Shown here: positions 1 through 8,501 of the stretch, piece by piece
Numbering within the stretch: position 1 is the stretch's first letter
Layout: each line of letters begins with the position of its first letter
Origin: an uncultured Candidatus Saccharibacteria bacterium
GTDB lineage: Bacteria; Patescibacteriota; Saccharimonadia; Saccharimonadales; Saccharimonadaceae
Assembly: GCA_947306055.1 (NCBI GenBank)
Contig: CAMZFK010000004.1
Span: 1-42,215, forward strand
DNA length: 42,215 bases
Direction: 5' to 3'
Position numbers and translations under genes: made by a program
The notes under the pieces: model-generated
The model's input: the letters and a program-made list of their open reading frames with translations, nothing else
Told to the model about the DNA's origin: nothing
The model's database searches: none

Positions 1-78
1 TTTTTTAGTTGTATGACCATGGTGGTTCTTTGATTTGTACCTCTCTTATGAAATTGCTCTTCCTTAATATACATTGTA

Positions 79-96
79 ATATATATATATATATAT
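79..96. repeat. (AT)9 dinucleotide run
   Basis: A run of nine AT dinucleotides lies about 60 bases beyond the stop codon of the giant surface-protein gene. The rest of bases 1-155 shows no gene. It may be a simple low-complexity stretch in the 3' region of that gene. Confidence 0.8.
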
Positions 97-155
97 GGTC
101 AAGGGGGTTTTGTGACTAATTTTTATACAGAGTGGGGCGGGGAAGGAAGTCGGTC

Positions 156-3100
156 TTATTTCGCGACGCAGCGGACTGAGTAGCCATAATAACTACGATC
201 CGCCAAGAAAGGATATAAATTATATGTATTGACTTCTTGTACATACACACCACTACCCCGATCACCACCAGTAGAGGACCAGAAAACTGTGTAAGAATTT
301 ATAGCGACAATGTTTTTGGCATATCCATACCCATCGTATTTTCCTGAATAATTAATTTGCAGAGCGTTTACAAAGTCAACAATATTACTATTGAAAAATT
401 CTCCATATAATATTTGAGCTTCACCTCTGTAGGTGCCCGTAGGCAAGCGCCAACCGGATGGGCAAATGTCATATGTAGCATTACCACCTTTTACGGTGCT
501 TTCGTAGCAATACGTGCCAGCGGTCGCTGCGCAATAATTGTAATATACACCGAGTCTACCGTTATATCTGACCGTGCCGGCCTCATATGGGAGAGCATTC
601 TTTTTAGCGGCATAAACCTTCGGGATAGTGTAATTCTCTCCGAAAGCCGTGCCGATGTTTTCTGGTGGAGTCCAGTTGGAGATGATATTAGTATTCGCTG
701 GGGTAAGAGTCCCCGTAGTGGAAGGATCTAGCCTTAGATTGTCTAGAAGCCAACATTTACCGTCTGCAAGCTTCTGGATGGTATAGACTTCATTGTCGCG
801 AGTATCATAGGCTAATGTCGGAGTAGTAGGGCAGGATGCGGTGGTCGTATTTTGGAGCGCAACTATAGAAGAGTGCGAGGCCCACATGGCGTAGAAATTA
901 CTCGTGTTTGTCCTAGTCTGAGTAAAATCTATATTATAATAATTGCCTGGATAGTTGATATTGCCAGAGCAGGAATCTATGCCATTTGAATTAGTCGGCC
1001 GAGTATCACACCAGCCGATAAAGCTGTACCCGGACCTACTAGGAGTGCTATTTGTTAGTATAATATTAGCACTATTGGTATTCCCGGATTGAGTGGCCGG
1101 GATACCAGAGACTGGGTCTGTAGTATTTTTATCGTACGAGATGGAGTAAGGAACAATATCATTAAGTACACATCGAACCGGAACGTAATGTTTTTCATCT
1201 ATATAATAAGAACCAACACCATTAGAACTGGCAGACATGACATAATAGTCCCATATGTTGCTGGCGGTAGACGTCCAGGAGTAGCCGCTCTTCCCCCAGT
1301 CAGACATCATCGAAGCTGCTCCAGAAAATGGAACATGGAGTATGTTTATAAAATCCCTAGATTCTACTGGATAATACATGTTAAGAGCTACAACCTCCCC
1401 ATATTTTCCGAATTCTCCAGCAGATGGTAAACGCCAGTTTTTAGGGCAAACATCGTATACGGCATCGCCACTGCTACATTGACTTCCAGCAGAAACAGCG
1501 CAAAAATTATATGAGACGCCTGCTTTTCCTTGATACCCATCAGGAGGTACCAAGTTTTTATACTTAGTTACGATTTTAGCCTCATAGCTACTCGTCCATT
1601 CACCGCCGGCTGGCAGAGTGAAATTAGAAGCAATATTTGTATCGCTTGGTGTCAACGTGATAGGACTTTCGCCACCCAGTCTTAAATTGTCCAGGAGCCA
1701 GCATTTACCGTCTGCGAGCTTTTGAATGGTGTAGACTTCATTGTCACGAGTATCATATACCAACATCGGCGAAGTAGAACAGGTGGATATAGTGATGTTT
1801 TGGATAGCCGTCAGAGACGCGTATGCCGCCCACATCGCATAGAAGGTAGGGCTCTGACCCACTTGGTCTGCCCCATAGCTTGCACTTGGGAGGAAAGTCT
1901 CTCCAGGGCAAGAATCTATATTGTTTGAGCTGGTCGTATGAGTATTGCACCAACCGATAAAAGCATACCCTGATCTAGTTGGGATATTCTGTGGGACTTC
2001 GGCTTTTCTGATAGAATTAGTGTTTGCGATCTGGGAAGACGGCATATTACCGACAGAATCTGCGGTGTTCTTGTTGTATGATGCGGAAATCGTTTTTTGG
2101 TTATCTAAAATACAGCGCATCGAAAAGCCATAATAACTATTACTTCCACTTTGCACGTTTATACTGGAGCTAACGCTCAACAATTTATTATATGTAGACG
2201 ACCAGAAGTAGCCATACGAATTCCGAGAAGTAACTGAGCCATAATAGAAATATCCTGAAAGTGGCGTCCTGAGGGCGTTTTTGAAATCCGCGGCATTTTT
2301 GCCGTAGGCCGTGTAAAGGGCCCCGTATTCTCCGCTTTCATCACCAGTAGGCATACGCCAGCCTGCAGGGCAGACATCTTCTGTAGCTGGGCTATTTGGC
2401 GGGAATGGAGTAGCTGAACTATCCCAACAATACGAGCCGGCGGAAGCGGCACAGAAATTATAGTATACGCCCACCTTGCTATTACCGTCCCCATAAGTAA
2501 TCTCGTTGTTTTTGTCTGCGGCGTAGACTAATGGGTCCGAATAACTACTCTTGTTTAGGCCCGCATCAACCCAATCGGCTGCCGCCGATATTGCATACTT
2601 ATCCGAGCTAGTACCAGTCTTCACGCCTTTGAGATATTCCAGAGTTTCATCTAGGGCGTTAGTATTGCCTTTAAGCTTGTCTAGCGGGACACTCGCTGGG
2701 TCTAGACGTAAATTATCTAGCAGCCAACAATTACCATCCGCAAGCTTCTGGATTGTATATATTTCGCCATCACGATTATCATAGACTAGCGTCGGAATGG
2801 TAGTACACATATCTGGAGTGATGTCTTGGATAGCGTCTTTGTCCTTTTCCCACATCGCATAAAGCGTGGCGGTGTTTGCCGTAGTCTGGTCTATACCATA
2901 AGTCAGATTGGTGCCATCGCCATTAGGATTGTAAATTGTGGCGGTAGCTCCAGTGTCTGGATTTGTACCAGTACAAGAATCTACACCATTGTTGTTGACC
3001 GGCAAGACATTACACCAACCAAGGAAGGTGTGGTGTTCGCGAACCGGGACATTGTCCGCTATGGTAATCGCAGTATCCGTGATGGCGCCCGTAGTAGAGG

Positions 3101-3893
3101 CGGTCGGCATATTTGATATCATATCCGCAGTATTAGCATTATAGTAAATGACGTACGGAGCTGGGTTGGCTAAAACCGTGAGAGTAAAAGACTTGGTGTA
3201 GCTGCCGGTCTTAAATGAATGATTGGCCCTAGCACCTACGGCTATTTGATAATTCGTAGCATCTGCCAAATTATTATCGATACTATTTGCTGTAGTAGTC
3301 CTATCTAGGATAGTAGGGGAGGTAGTAGGCGAAGGGAGGTATATCGCATCGATACCAGTATTATTTATCACCGTATCCGTATCGGCATCTAAGTATCTGC
3401 TTGGCTTATAGCCCCATTTGCCATTAAGTGTGATGTTGTCCGCATCAGCAAAAGCGTCTTTCGTAAGCGATGAAGGAATAGTCTCAAAATAGTAGTCACC
3501 GTTGAGGACGTTTACCAATTTGCCCTCATCATCGTTAGCCTTGATACTCAGAATGTAGCCTGTGTAATTATTGGTAGTGATGACGAAGCTGGCGGCGTTA
3601 GTACTATCCGAGCTAGCAAAAGTACCTTCGGCTGATGTCGGGGACATGACTAGCCTAGCTTCGGAACTTAGGTTGGTAAAAGTAAGCGAAGTCGTGGCGG
3701 CACTAGCCGTACCTGTGGCGGCTTCAATATTTTGTTTATCTATAGCTGGGCTCAATACGAGGAACGACAACAAGAAGAATGCTACACTTGATGAAATACC
3801 TAGCGTCTTAAGTCTTCTGGCATTTTTAATCTTATATCTCAAAAGGGGAGAGATCTTTTCTTTAAAAATGTCTAATTCTTCCGGATTTTCCAT
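156..3893 (-). CDS. Giant repeat-type surface protein (FISUMP-like + Listeria/Bacteroides repeats)
   Basis: A 1245-residue predicted cell-surface protein. The N-terminus is a short charged cytoplasmic part followed by one hydrophobic segment (about residues 31-50), a signal or anchor. A beta-type domain (about 65-250) resembles the ectodomain of the 13486-14412 protein. Then a module pair occurs three times: a Listeria/Bacteroides-type repeat (FIGWC...YAMWA) and a FISUMP-like domain with the signature YTIQKLADGxCWLLDNLRL, a GVxYNFCAASAG-type cysteine motif and CPxGWRxPTG; the signatures lie near residues 370, 735 and 1050. It lacks a C-terminal LPXTG or membrane tail. I chose ATG at 3893 because the longer GTG start (3929) runs through a TATAAG -10-like box at 3915-3920. 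Adhesion to host or surface is plausible but inferred. A paralogue lies at the other end of the window. Confidence 0.85.
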   Translation of the reverse strand: MENPEELDIFKEKISPLLRYKIKNARRLKTLGISSSVAFFLLSFLVLSPAIDKQNIEAATGTASAATTSLTFTNLSSEARLVMSPTSAEGTFASSDSTNAASFVITTNNYTGYILSIKANDDEGKLVNVLNGDYYFETIPSSLTKDAFADADNITLNGKWGYKPSRYLDADTDTVINNTGIDAIYLPSPTTSPTILDRTTTANSIDNNLADATNYQIAVGARANHSFKTGSYTKSFTLTVLANPAPYVIYYNANTADMISNMPTASTTGAITDTAITIADNVPVREHHTFLGWCNVLPVNNNGVDSCTGTNPDTGATATIYNPNGDGTNLTYGIDQTTANTATLYAMWEKDKDAIQDITPDMCTTIPTLVYDNRDGEIYTIQKLADGNCWLLDNLRLDPASVPLDKLKGNTNALDETLEYLKGVKTGTSSDKYAISAAADWVDAGLNKSSYSDPLVYAADKNNEITYGDGNSKVGVYYNFCAASAGSYCWDSSATPFPPNSPATEDVCPAGWRMPTGDESGEYGALYTAYGKNAADFKNALRTPLSGYFYYGSVTSRNSYGYFWSSTYNKLLSVSSSINVQSGSNSYYGFSMRCILDNQKTISASYNKNTADSVGNMPSSQIANTNSIRKAEVPQNIPTRSGYAFIGWCNTHTTSSNNIDSCPGETFLPSASYGADQVGQSPTFYAMWAAYASLTAIQNITISTCSTSPMLVYDTRDNEVYTIQKLADGKCWLLDNLRLGGESPITLTPSDTNIASNFTLPAGGEWTSSYEAKIVTKYKNLVPPDGYQGKAGVSYNFCAVSAGSQCSSGDAVYDVCPKNWRLPSAGEFGKYGEVVALNMYYPVESRDFINILHVPFSGAASMMSDWGKSGYSWTSTASNIWDYYVMSASSNGVGSYYIDEKHYVPVRCVLNDIVPYSISYDKNTTDPVSGIPATQSGNTNSANIILTNSTPSRSGYSFIGWCDTRPTNSNGIDSCSGNINYPGNYYNIDFTQTRTNTSNFYAMWASHSSIVALQNTTTASCPTTPTLAYDTRDNEVYTIQKLADGKCWLLDNLRLDPSTTGTLTPANTNIISNWTPPENIGTAFGENYTIPKVYAAKKNALPYEAGTVRYNGRLGVYYNYCAATAGTYCYESTVKGGNATYDICPSGWRLPTGTYRGEAQILYGEFFNSNIVDFVNALQINYSGKYDGYGYAKNIVAINSYTVFWSSTGGDRGSGVYVQEVNTYNLYPFLADRSYYGYSVRCVAK

Positions 3894-3914
3894 TTTTTGT
3901 ATTGACCTATTACG

Positions 3915-3920
3915 CTTATA
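3915..3920 (-). promoter_or_regulatory. Candidate -10 box of the giant surface-protein gene
   Basis: TATAAG on the minus strand, 21 nt before the chosen ATG at 3893. No good -35 is visible. If used, the upstream GTG start would not be on the transcript. Confidence 0.4.
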
Positions 3921-3966
3921 GTTTAACACGGATTTATGGAGTTGGCAAGAGGGAAAAACTATGTGC

Positions 3967-3972
3967 TATAAT
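3967..3972 (+). promoter_or_regulatory. Extended -10 of smpB (leaderless geometry)
   Basis: TGCTATAAT with the TATAAT ending exactly 6 nt before the ATG at 3979. With a start about 7 nt after the -10 box the mRNA would begin at or next to the ATG. The ATG at 3961 lies upstream of this box and is therefore not credible. Confidence 0.75.
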
Positions 3973-3978
3973 TATCTT

Positions 3979-4395
3979 ATGAAAAAGAAAAAGGTCCCAG
4001 ATAGTGTGTCGGTCAATCGACGAGCTTACTATGATTATCAGCTCGGCGATGAACTTGTTGTCGGGATGTCTCTTTCTGGGCCAGAAGTTCGCTCCATACG
4101 CGATCACCACGTGCAGCTTAAAGGCTCTTTCGTAACGATTCGAAATGATGAGCTTTGGCTAAATAATCTAACGCTCGGGGCAGATACAGCTCGAAATATC
4201 AAGCTCTTAGCGACCAAAAAGCAGATTGGTGCCCTCATGCGCGAGAAAGTCGCTGGCTCGACCATTGTGCCGACGAAGTTGCTTGGTGGGGGAAGGTATA
4301 TTAAGCTCGTTATCGCCGTAGGTAAAGGTAAGAAAAAATACGACAAGCGCGAAGCGATTAAAAAGCGCGATATCGCAAGGGGATCATATGCTTAG
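3979..4395 (+). CDS. smpB: SsrA-binding protein SmpB
   Basis: Partner of tmRNA in trans-translation; it binds tmRNA and places it in the A site of stalled ribosomes. The 138-residue product shows the SmpB beta-barrel signatures: RRAYYDYQLGDELVVGMSLSGPEVRSI near the N-terminus, GSFVTIRNDELWLNNL, and the terminal KKYDKREAIKKRDI segment. The C-terminal tail ends shortly after KRDIARGSYA and so looks shorter than the usual basic helix. The last codons and stop (GCT TAG) abut a palindromic element starting at 4396 and overlap the exoA start by 8 nt, so the tail may have been altered by that element. tmRNA itself was not found in the window. Confidence 0.93.
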   Translation: MKKKKVPDSVSVNRRAYYDYQLGDELVVGMSLSGPEVRSIRDHHVQLKGSFVTIRNDELWLNNLTLGADTARNIKLLATKKQIGALMREKVAGSTIVPTKLLGGGRYIKLVIAVGKGKKKYDKREAIKKRDIARGSYA

Positions 4396-5347
4396 TGGCG
4401 GGTCCTGCCCGAATGGCTCTTTCTCGGGCCGCTCCAGGGCGCTTGCCCAAGTCTTAGGCCCTTCGAAAGAGCCATTTCGGTCACCCGCCACAATAAGACT
4501 ATTCTCCTGGAATGTAAACGGGCTTCGTGCGGTGCTTAGAAAAGGAGAGTTGCAAAAGTTTTTGGCAGAGTACCGACCAGATGTTTTGTGTCTTCAAGAA
4601 ATCAAATGCAAACCAGAGCAAATAGATTATGATTTTCCAGGATATAAGGTGGTCTGGAACCCAGCGAAGAAGCCTGGCTATTCAGGCACGGCTATACTAG
4701 TTTCTGAGAGTGACTTGCTCGCCAGAAATGTCATACGCTGGGCGTCTGGGGGAACCGCCCCTAACGGGGCGAACCCCTCGGCGCCGTCAGGAATATACAT
4801 TTCTGGACTCGCAAATCTAGAGATACTCTCAGAAACTAGTATAGCCGTGCCTGAAGGCCGGATTCTTGCACTAGAATTCCCAGAGTTTTACCTTGTAAAT
4901 GTCTATACTCCGAATTCTAAACCAGATTTATCAAGATTGAAATTGAGGGAAACGCAGTGGGATCCAGAGTTTTTGGCGTTTTTAAAAGAGCTTGAAAAGA
5001 CGAAGCCGGTGGTAGTTTGTGGTGATTTCAATGCGGCGCACGAAGAGATTGACCTTGCACGGCCAAAGCAGAATCGTCATAATGCTGGATTTACCGATGA
5101 GGAGCGCCAGGGGATTACGAATTTAATTAGCGCTGGGTTTGTCGATACCTTCCGCGCTTTGAACCCAGATGCGCAGCGCTACACTTGGTGGAGCCATTGG
5201 GGCCACGCGCGCGAAAACAATGTAGGTTGGCGGATTGATTATTTCTTCATCTCGAAAGCCTTAAAGAAAAACTTAAAAGCCGCGGAGATCTACGAAAATG
5301 TTAAGGGCTCGGACCATTGTCCGATATCTATTGAACTAGATTTTTGA
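4388..5347 (+). CDS. exoA: Exodeoxyribonuclease III / AP endonuclease (ExoA/XthA family) with two palindromic inserts
   Basis: Base-excision-repair nuclease of the endonuclease/exonuclease/phosphatase fold. Visible catalytic motifs are FSWNVNGLRA (residues 39-48), LCLQEIKCKPEQ, VVCGDFNAAHEEIDLA, and the C-terminal GSDHCPISIEL histidine motif. The only usable start is ATG 4388, which overlaps smpB. About 35 extra residues before FSWNVNG are encoded by a palindromic element, and the family-typical start position is now ATA (codon 36), which suggests that the original start was lost. A second insertion of about 50 residues follows the conserved GYSGTAI motif and is encoded by a 175-bp inverted repeat, before EGRILALEF. 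Both inserts keep the frame open, so the gene may still be functional. It is probably translationally coupled to smpB. Confidence 0.9.
   Translation: MLSGGSCPNGSFSGRSRALAQVLGPSKEPFRSPATIRLFSWNVNGLRAVLRKGELQKFLAEYRPDVLCLQEIKCKPEQIDYDFPGYKVVWNPAKKPGYSGTAILVSESDLLARNVIRWASGGTAPNGANPSAPSGIYISGLANLEILSETSIAVPEGRILALEFPEFYLVNVYTPNSKPDLSRLKLRETQWDPEFLAFLKELEKTKPVVVCGDFNAAHEEIDLARPKQNRHNAGFTDEERQGITNLISAGFVDTFRALNPDAQRYTWWSHWGHARENNVGWRIDYFFISKALKKNLKAAEIYENVKGSDHCPISIELDF
4396..4490. repeat. Palindromic element RE1 (smpB/exoA junction, read in frame by exoA)
   Basis: Ends in TGGCGGGT and ACCCGCCA; a second stem is TGGCTCTTTC with GAAAGAGCCA, and the GC-rich core contains GGGCGCTTGCCC. The core and right side resemble the element at 38265-38346 (both contain GGGCGCTYGCCCAAG followed by a CTTA-GG-CCT stretch), so these belong to one dispersed family. 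Confidence 0.85.
4681..4855. repeat. Palindromic element RE2 inside exoA, perfect 31-bp arms
   Basis: Bases 4681-4711 and 4825-4855 are perfect reverse complements. The stem continues inwards with imperfect pairing (both strands share CCAGAAATGT) to a GC-rich core where GCCCC pairs with GGGGC and GGGG with CCCC. The left arm encodes the family-conserved YSGTAI motif, so the right arm appears to be an inverted copy of host coding sequence. No stop codon is created. Confidence 0.92.
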
Positions 5348-5359
5348 CGGAGCGCCCAG

Positions 5360-6139
5360 ATGGATTTTTTCAAAAAAATCGAAGACGACCCATACACCGA
5401 CTTAGCCTGGAATATCCCAGAGCAAAAACAGGGAAGCATTAATATTATTGGTGGAAACGGGCAAAATTTTCGCACTGTGATAAAGACGGCGGAATTTCTC
5501 ACCAATAAATACCCCATCCGAGACGTCAAGATAGTGCTTCCAGACGCATTAAAGGATAAACTTCCTCCACTTGATAATCTGATTTTCGTGAATTCGACCG
5601 AAACCGGCTCTTTCGGAGAAGACAGTAAGTTGTCTGACATCATAAATGTCGCTGATTATAATATTCTAATCGGCGATTTATCAAAAAATTCTATCACAGA
5701 AAAAGCTGTAGGGAGCGCGGTCAAAAGTTCCGAAAAACCCCTGTTAATTACGCGAGACAGCGTGGACGTCATCGCGAATGATAGTGTCGCTCAGACACTG
5801 CTCAACGAAAACCTCATTATCTTCGGCACAATGCCACAAATACAGAAGATTTTCCGCGCTGCATATTATCCAAAAGTATTAACCTTATCCCAACCGCTTC
5901 TGCAAGTCGCTGAGGCACTACATAAGTTCACCTTGAGCTATCCAGTATCCATCATAACTCTCTGTGGCGACCAAATCTTGTGTGCTAAAAATGGGCTGGT
6001 TCAAAGCGTAGCACTTAACAAATCTGGATTTTCTCCGCTTATGTTTTGGGGTGGCGAGATGGCTGCAAAAATTGCTGCAGCAAATCTCTTTAATCCAGGA
6101 AAAACACTCGAAGCAGCTATTTTTGCAATCTTTAACTAA
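5360..6139 (+). CDS. Ribokinase-like fold protein, distant NAD(P)H-hydrate dehydratase (NnrD)-like
   Basis: A 259-residue soluble protein without a signal peptide. I do not recognise it firmly. The layout resembles the C-terminal domain of YjeF/NnrD: an early glycine-rich GGNGQNF loop after a beta strand, a middle NILIGDLS plus PLLITRDSVDVI pair (compare the PLVLDADAL region), and a late GDQILCAKNG strand followed by a GGEMAAKIAAANLF helix where the family has its GSGDxLAG motif. The key GSGD aspartate is not preserved, so catalysis is doubtful. It starts 12 nt after exoA behind a GGAG ribosome-binding site, suggesting co-transcription with smpB-exoA. It ends convergently with the glycosyltransferase gene, overlapping by 4 nt. 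Confidence 0.45.
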   Translation: MDFFKKIEDDPYTDLAWNIPEQKQGSINIIGGNGQNFRTVIKTAEFLTNKYPIRDVKIVLPDALKDKLPPLDNLIFVNSTETGSFGEDSKLSDIINVADYNILIGDLSKNSITEKAVGSAVKSSEKPLLITRDSVDVIANDSVAQTLLNENLIIFGTMPQIQKIFRAAYYPKVLTLSQPLLQVAEALHKFTLSYPVSIITLCGDQILCAKNGLVQSVALNKSGFSPLMFWGGEMAAKIAAANLFNPGKTLEAAIFAIFN

Positions 6140-7377
6140 TCTTTGTGGGATTTTTTAATTTCTTCAATGAATTTTTCGAGCTCTTTTATACGGCGAGAAC
6201 TACGGACTTCGTCGCGGTGTTTAAGTAAAACTTTGCTCATTTTTTCTAGCTCTTCTGGGTGAGAGATAAGGTAATTGATGGCCTTAGCGATAGATTTCGG
6301 GTCTGGGCCTTCCGCGAATAAATATCCTCCTTCTGGCAAAACCTCTTTCAAATCTGGGTCCACAAATAGCGACGGCACACCGGCCGATTCTGCCTCTATC
6401 AGCGTCATACCAAAGGTGTCAAAATTGTACGAAGCAAGGATGTCCAGGTGGCTTTTTGAGAGTTTGTAGTAGGCGGAGTCAAAATCTACGTTGCCATGGA
6501 ATAACACCCTTAAGTCATTTTTCCTAACATAGCGCCTAGCGCGAGAATAATCACCACCACTGCCATAAACGTCCAATTTGTATCCGTCCTCGACATATCT
6601 CAAAGCTTTCAAAAATGGCATCATGCGCTTCTCTGGAGATATACGTGAATGCCAAATTATCCTTAGTGTATCACCGCTGTTTAAAACTCGTGGCTTTAGG
6701 TTTGGCTCGAAAAAATCATCAGAAACACTATTTGGCAAAACTTTGATTTGGCGTTTGACGCCGTAATGCTTGAGTTTTTTGGCGAAATGTTCGGATGGAG
6801 TGACTACATAATCTGCAAAATTAGCGTGGTTTACCATCAACGTCCACATTTTAGCCTTCGCAAAAGAATCTGCTAGGTAATTATCTCGCGAGACTTTCGT
6901 ATTATGTGGAATATACCAAGAGTGAAAAAGATTCAAGGCCGAGGCCACAAAAGTGCGAAAACCGAAAGGGATGATACTAGACTCGCCCATATCTTCACGG
7001 CCATGCATCACTTGGATTGACGGGATATGGAGCTTCTTCGCTAGGCGCAAAGCAGCGATAGAGCACCCTGCTTCATAATGTATATAAAAGCAATCATAAT
7101 CCTCTAGCTCTGGATGATACCGAACCAGCCAATCTTCAATTACTTTTGGACGGCGCGCAATTGGCGCGATCCCGCGGCCAATAAATCTACAACTTGGTAC
7201 CACGAAAATATTTTTTCTAGCGAGACGAACATCTTCCGTGCGTGATCTCGGATATGCGCTCGAATAAACTTGAACTGTATGTCCACGCTTTTCGAGCTCT
7301 TTTTTTTGCGCTGCAATAGAGGTGGTAATGCCGCCAGTAAGGTCTAAATAACAATCTGAAAAAATTGCTATCTTCAT
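6136..7377 (-). CDS. GT-B glycosyltransferase, family 4
   Basis: A 413-residue glycosyltransferase that probably transfers a sugar from an activated donor to a lipid or envelope acceptor at the inner membrane. The N-terminal domain opens with MKIAIFSDCYLDLTGGITTS, the glycine-rich acceptor loop of GT4 enzymes. The C-terminal donor-binding domain has RIIWHSRISPEKRM, a GSGGDY turn, and the EAESAGVPSLFVD E-x7-E type motif near residue 330. No transmembrane segment is visible. The acceptor cannot be told from sequence; CPR homologues are often annotated as glycolipid synthases. Its -10 box overlaps that of metK on the other strand. Confidence 0.85.
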   Translation of the reverse strand: MKIAIFSDCYLDLTGGITTSIAAQKKELEKRGHTVQVYSSAYPRSRTEDVRLARKNIFVVPSCRFIGRGIAPIARRPKVIEDWLVRYHPELEDYDCFYIHYEAGCSIAALRLAKKLHIPSIQVMHGREDMGESSIIPFGFRTFVASALNLFHSWYIPHNTKVSRDNYLADSFAKAKMWTLMVNHANFADYVVTPSEHFAKKLKHYGVKRQIKVLPNSVSDDFFEPNLKPRVLNSGDTLRIIWHSRISPEKRMMPFLKALRYVEDGYKLDVYGSGGDYSRARRYVRKNDLRVLFHGNVDFDSAYYKLSKSHLDILASYNFDTFGMTLIEAESAGVPSLFVDPDLKEVLPEGGYLFAEGPDPKSIAKAINYLISHPEELEKMSKVLLKHRDEVRSSRRIKELEKFIEEIKKSHKD

Positions 7378-7379
7378 GT

Positions 7380-7389
7380 TATAATTATA
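7380..7389. promoter_or_regulatory. Overlapping divergent -10 boxes for the GT4 gene and metK
   Basis: The near-palindrome TATAATTATA gives TATAAT on the plus strand (7380-7385) and on the minus strand (7389-7384). On the minus side the gap to the ATG is 6 nt (leaderless); on the plus side a short leader carries AAGGAGG at 7396-7402, 5 nt before the metK start. RNA polymerase cannot occupy both directions at once. Confidence 0.7.
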
Positions 7390-7407
7390 TCATAAAAGGA
7401 GGAAAAA

Positions 7408-8373
7408 ATGTTTTATAAAACCGCTGAAAGCGTTTCACCGAAGCATCCAGACAAACTGTGTGATCAAATTTCGGATGCCATTTTGGATGCTTATCTAGAA
7501 AAAGATGCCGATGCGAGAGTTGCAGCTGAGACTTGTGGTGGACATGGCGTAGTATTCGTTACTGGAGAAATTACTTCTACAGCTTCAGATATAGACATCC
7601 CGGCAATCGTAAAAAGAATCGCTGGCGACGATATCGAAGTGCACACCAAAGTCGTCAAACAGTCCCCAGAAATCGCCCAGGGCGTAGATACTGGTGGTGC
7701 TGGTGACCAAGGAATTATGATTGGTTTTGCCTGCGATGAGACTCCAGAGCTACTACCGCGCGAAGTGGTGCTTTCTCGCCGCCTAAATCAATTTATCTAC
7801 GAAAAACATCCTTATGACGGTAAGACTCAGGTGACGATTGCCCCAGACGGGTCAATTGATTCTATCGTAGCAAGTTTCCAAAATGTATCTCACGATGAGC
7901 TTGAGGCTTTGGTAAAAGAATTCATTGCGAATAATGGGCTTACTGGTAAACTCGAGCTTCATATCAACCCGGCTGGTGACTGGAATCAAGGCGGATTCGA
8001 TGCCGATACCGGTCTTACTGGTCGCAAACTTATCGTAGATAACTACGGGCCACGCGTCGCGATTGGTGGTGGCTGCTACTCTGGCAAAGATCCAAGCAAG
8101 GTAGACCGCTCTGCCGCTTACATGGCACGCCGTATTGCTGTAGATTACCTCAGGAAGCGCAAAGCTCATGAAGTATTAGTGCGCCTAGCTTATGCTATTG
8201 GTTATGCCGAGCCACTAGAAAAGACCGTAATCATTGACGGCAAGCCAGAACAAATCGAAGGATATGACCTTACCCCACGCGGTATCATCAAATATCTTGA
8301 TTTGAAGCGCCCAATTTACGAGGCTTCCGCTCGCTATGGCCACTATGGTGAAGGTTTCGACTGGGATAAATAA
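7408..8373 (+). CDS. metK: S-adenosylmethionine synthetase (compact)
   Basis: Makes S-adenosylmethionine from methionine and ATP in the cytoplasm, the methyl donor for RsmH and other methylases. Motifs in order: SVSPKHPDKLCDQISDAILDA (N-terminal), ETCGGHGVVFVTGEI, GAGDQGIMIGFA (near residue 98), PYDGKTQVTI, and GGGCYSGKDPSKVDRSAAY (near residue 222). It is 321 residues, clearly shorter than the usual 380-400; the shortening is visible between the GAGDQG motif and PYDGKTQ and after TQVTI, where the usual longer linkers are absent. The ATG has a strong Shine-Dalgarno AAGGAGG, unlike most neighbours. It is followed by an intrinsic terminator. Confidence 0.95.
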   Translation: MFYKTAESVSPKHPDKLCDQISDAILDAYLEKDADARVAAETCGGHGVVFVTGEITSTASDIDIPAIVKRIAGDDIEVHTKVVKQSPEIAQGVDTGGAGDQGIMIGFACDETPELLPREVVLSRRLNQFIYEKHPYDGKTQVTIAPDGSIDSIVASFQNVSHDELEALVKEFIANNGLTGKLELHINPAGDWNQGGFDADTGLTGRKLIVDNYGPRVAIGGGCYSGKDPSKVDRSAAYMARRIAVDYLRKRKAHEVLVRLAYAIGYAEPLEKTVIIDGKPEQIEGYDLTPRGIIKYLDLKRPIYEASARYGHYGEGFDWDK

Positions 8374-8390
8374 TCTGAATCAACAAAATA

Positions 8391-8409
8391 AGCCCTTCGG
8401 GGCTTTTTT
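8391..8409 (+). terminator. Intrinsic terminator of metK
   Basis: AGCCC-TTCG-GGGCT hairpin followed by a T6 run, 17 nt after the metK stop and just before the 3' end of the opposing tRNA-Leu gene. Confidence 0.85.
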
Positions 8410-8412
8410 GGT

Positions 8413-8495
8413 GGGCGAAGAGGGAATCGAACCCTCACGATATTGCTATCACCAGATTTTGAGTCTAGCGCGTCTACCAATTCCGCCATTCGCCC
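8413..8495 (-). tRNA. tRNA-Leu (CAA)
   Basis: On the minus strand the 83-nt sequence has the acceptor stem GGGCGAA/TTCGCCC, a D arm with TTGGTAGAC, the anticodon stem CTAGA/TCTGG around the loop CTCAAAA (anticodon CAA), a class II variable arm, and the T arm GGGTTCGATTCCC. CCA is not encoded. A -10 box (8502-8507) ends exactly 6 nt before the mature 5' end. Confidence 0.95.
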
Positions 8496-8501
8496 ATTGG
8501 T

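Noticed and set aside
1089-3144. Several plus-strand ORFs opposite the giant surface-protein gene
   Set aside because: Shadows of a long coding region with biased composition; no start signals or domains.
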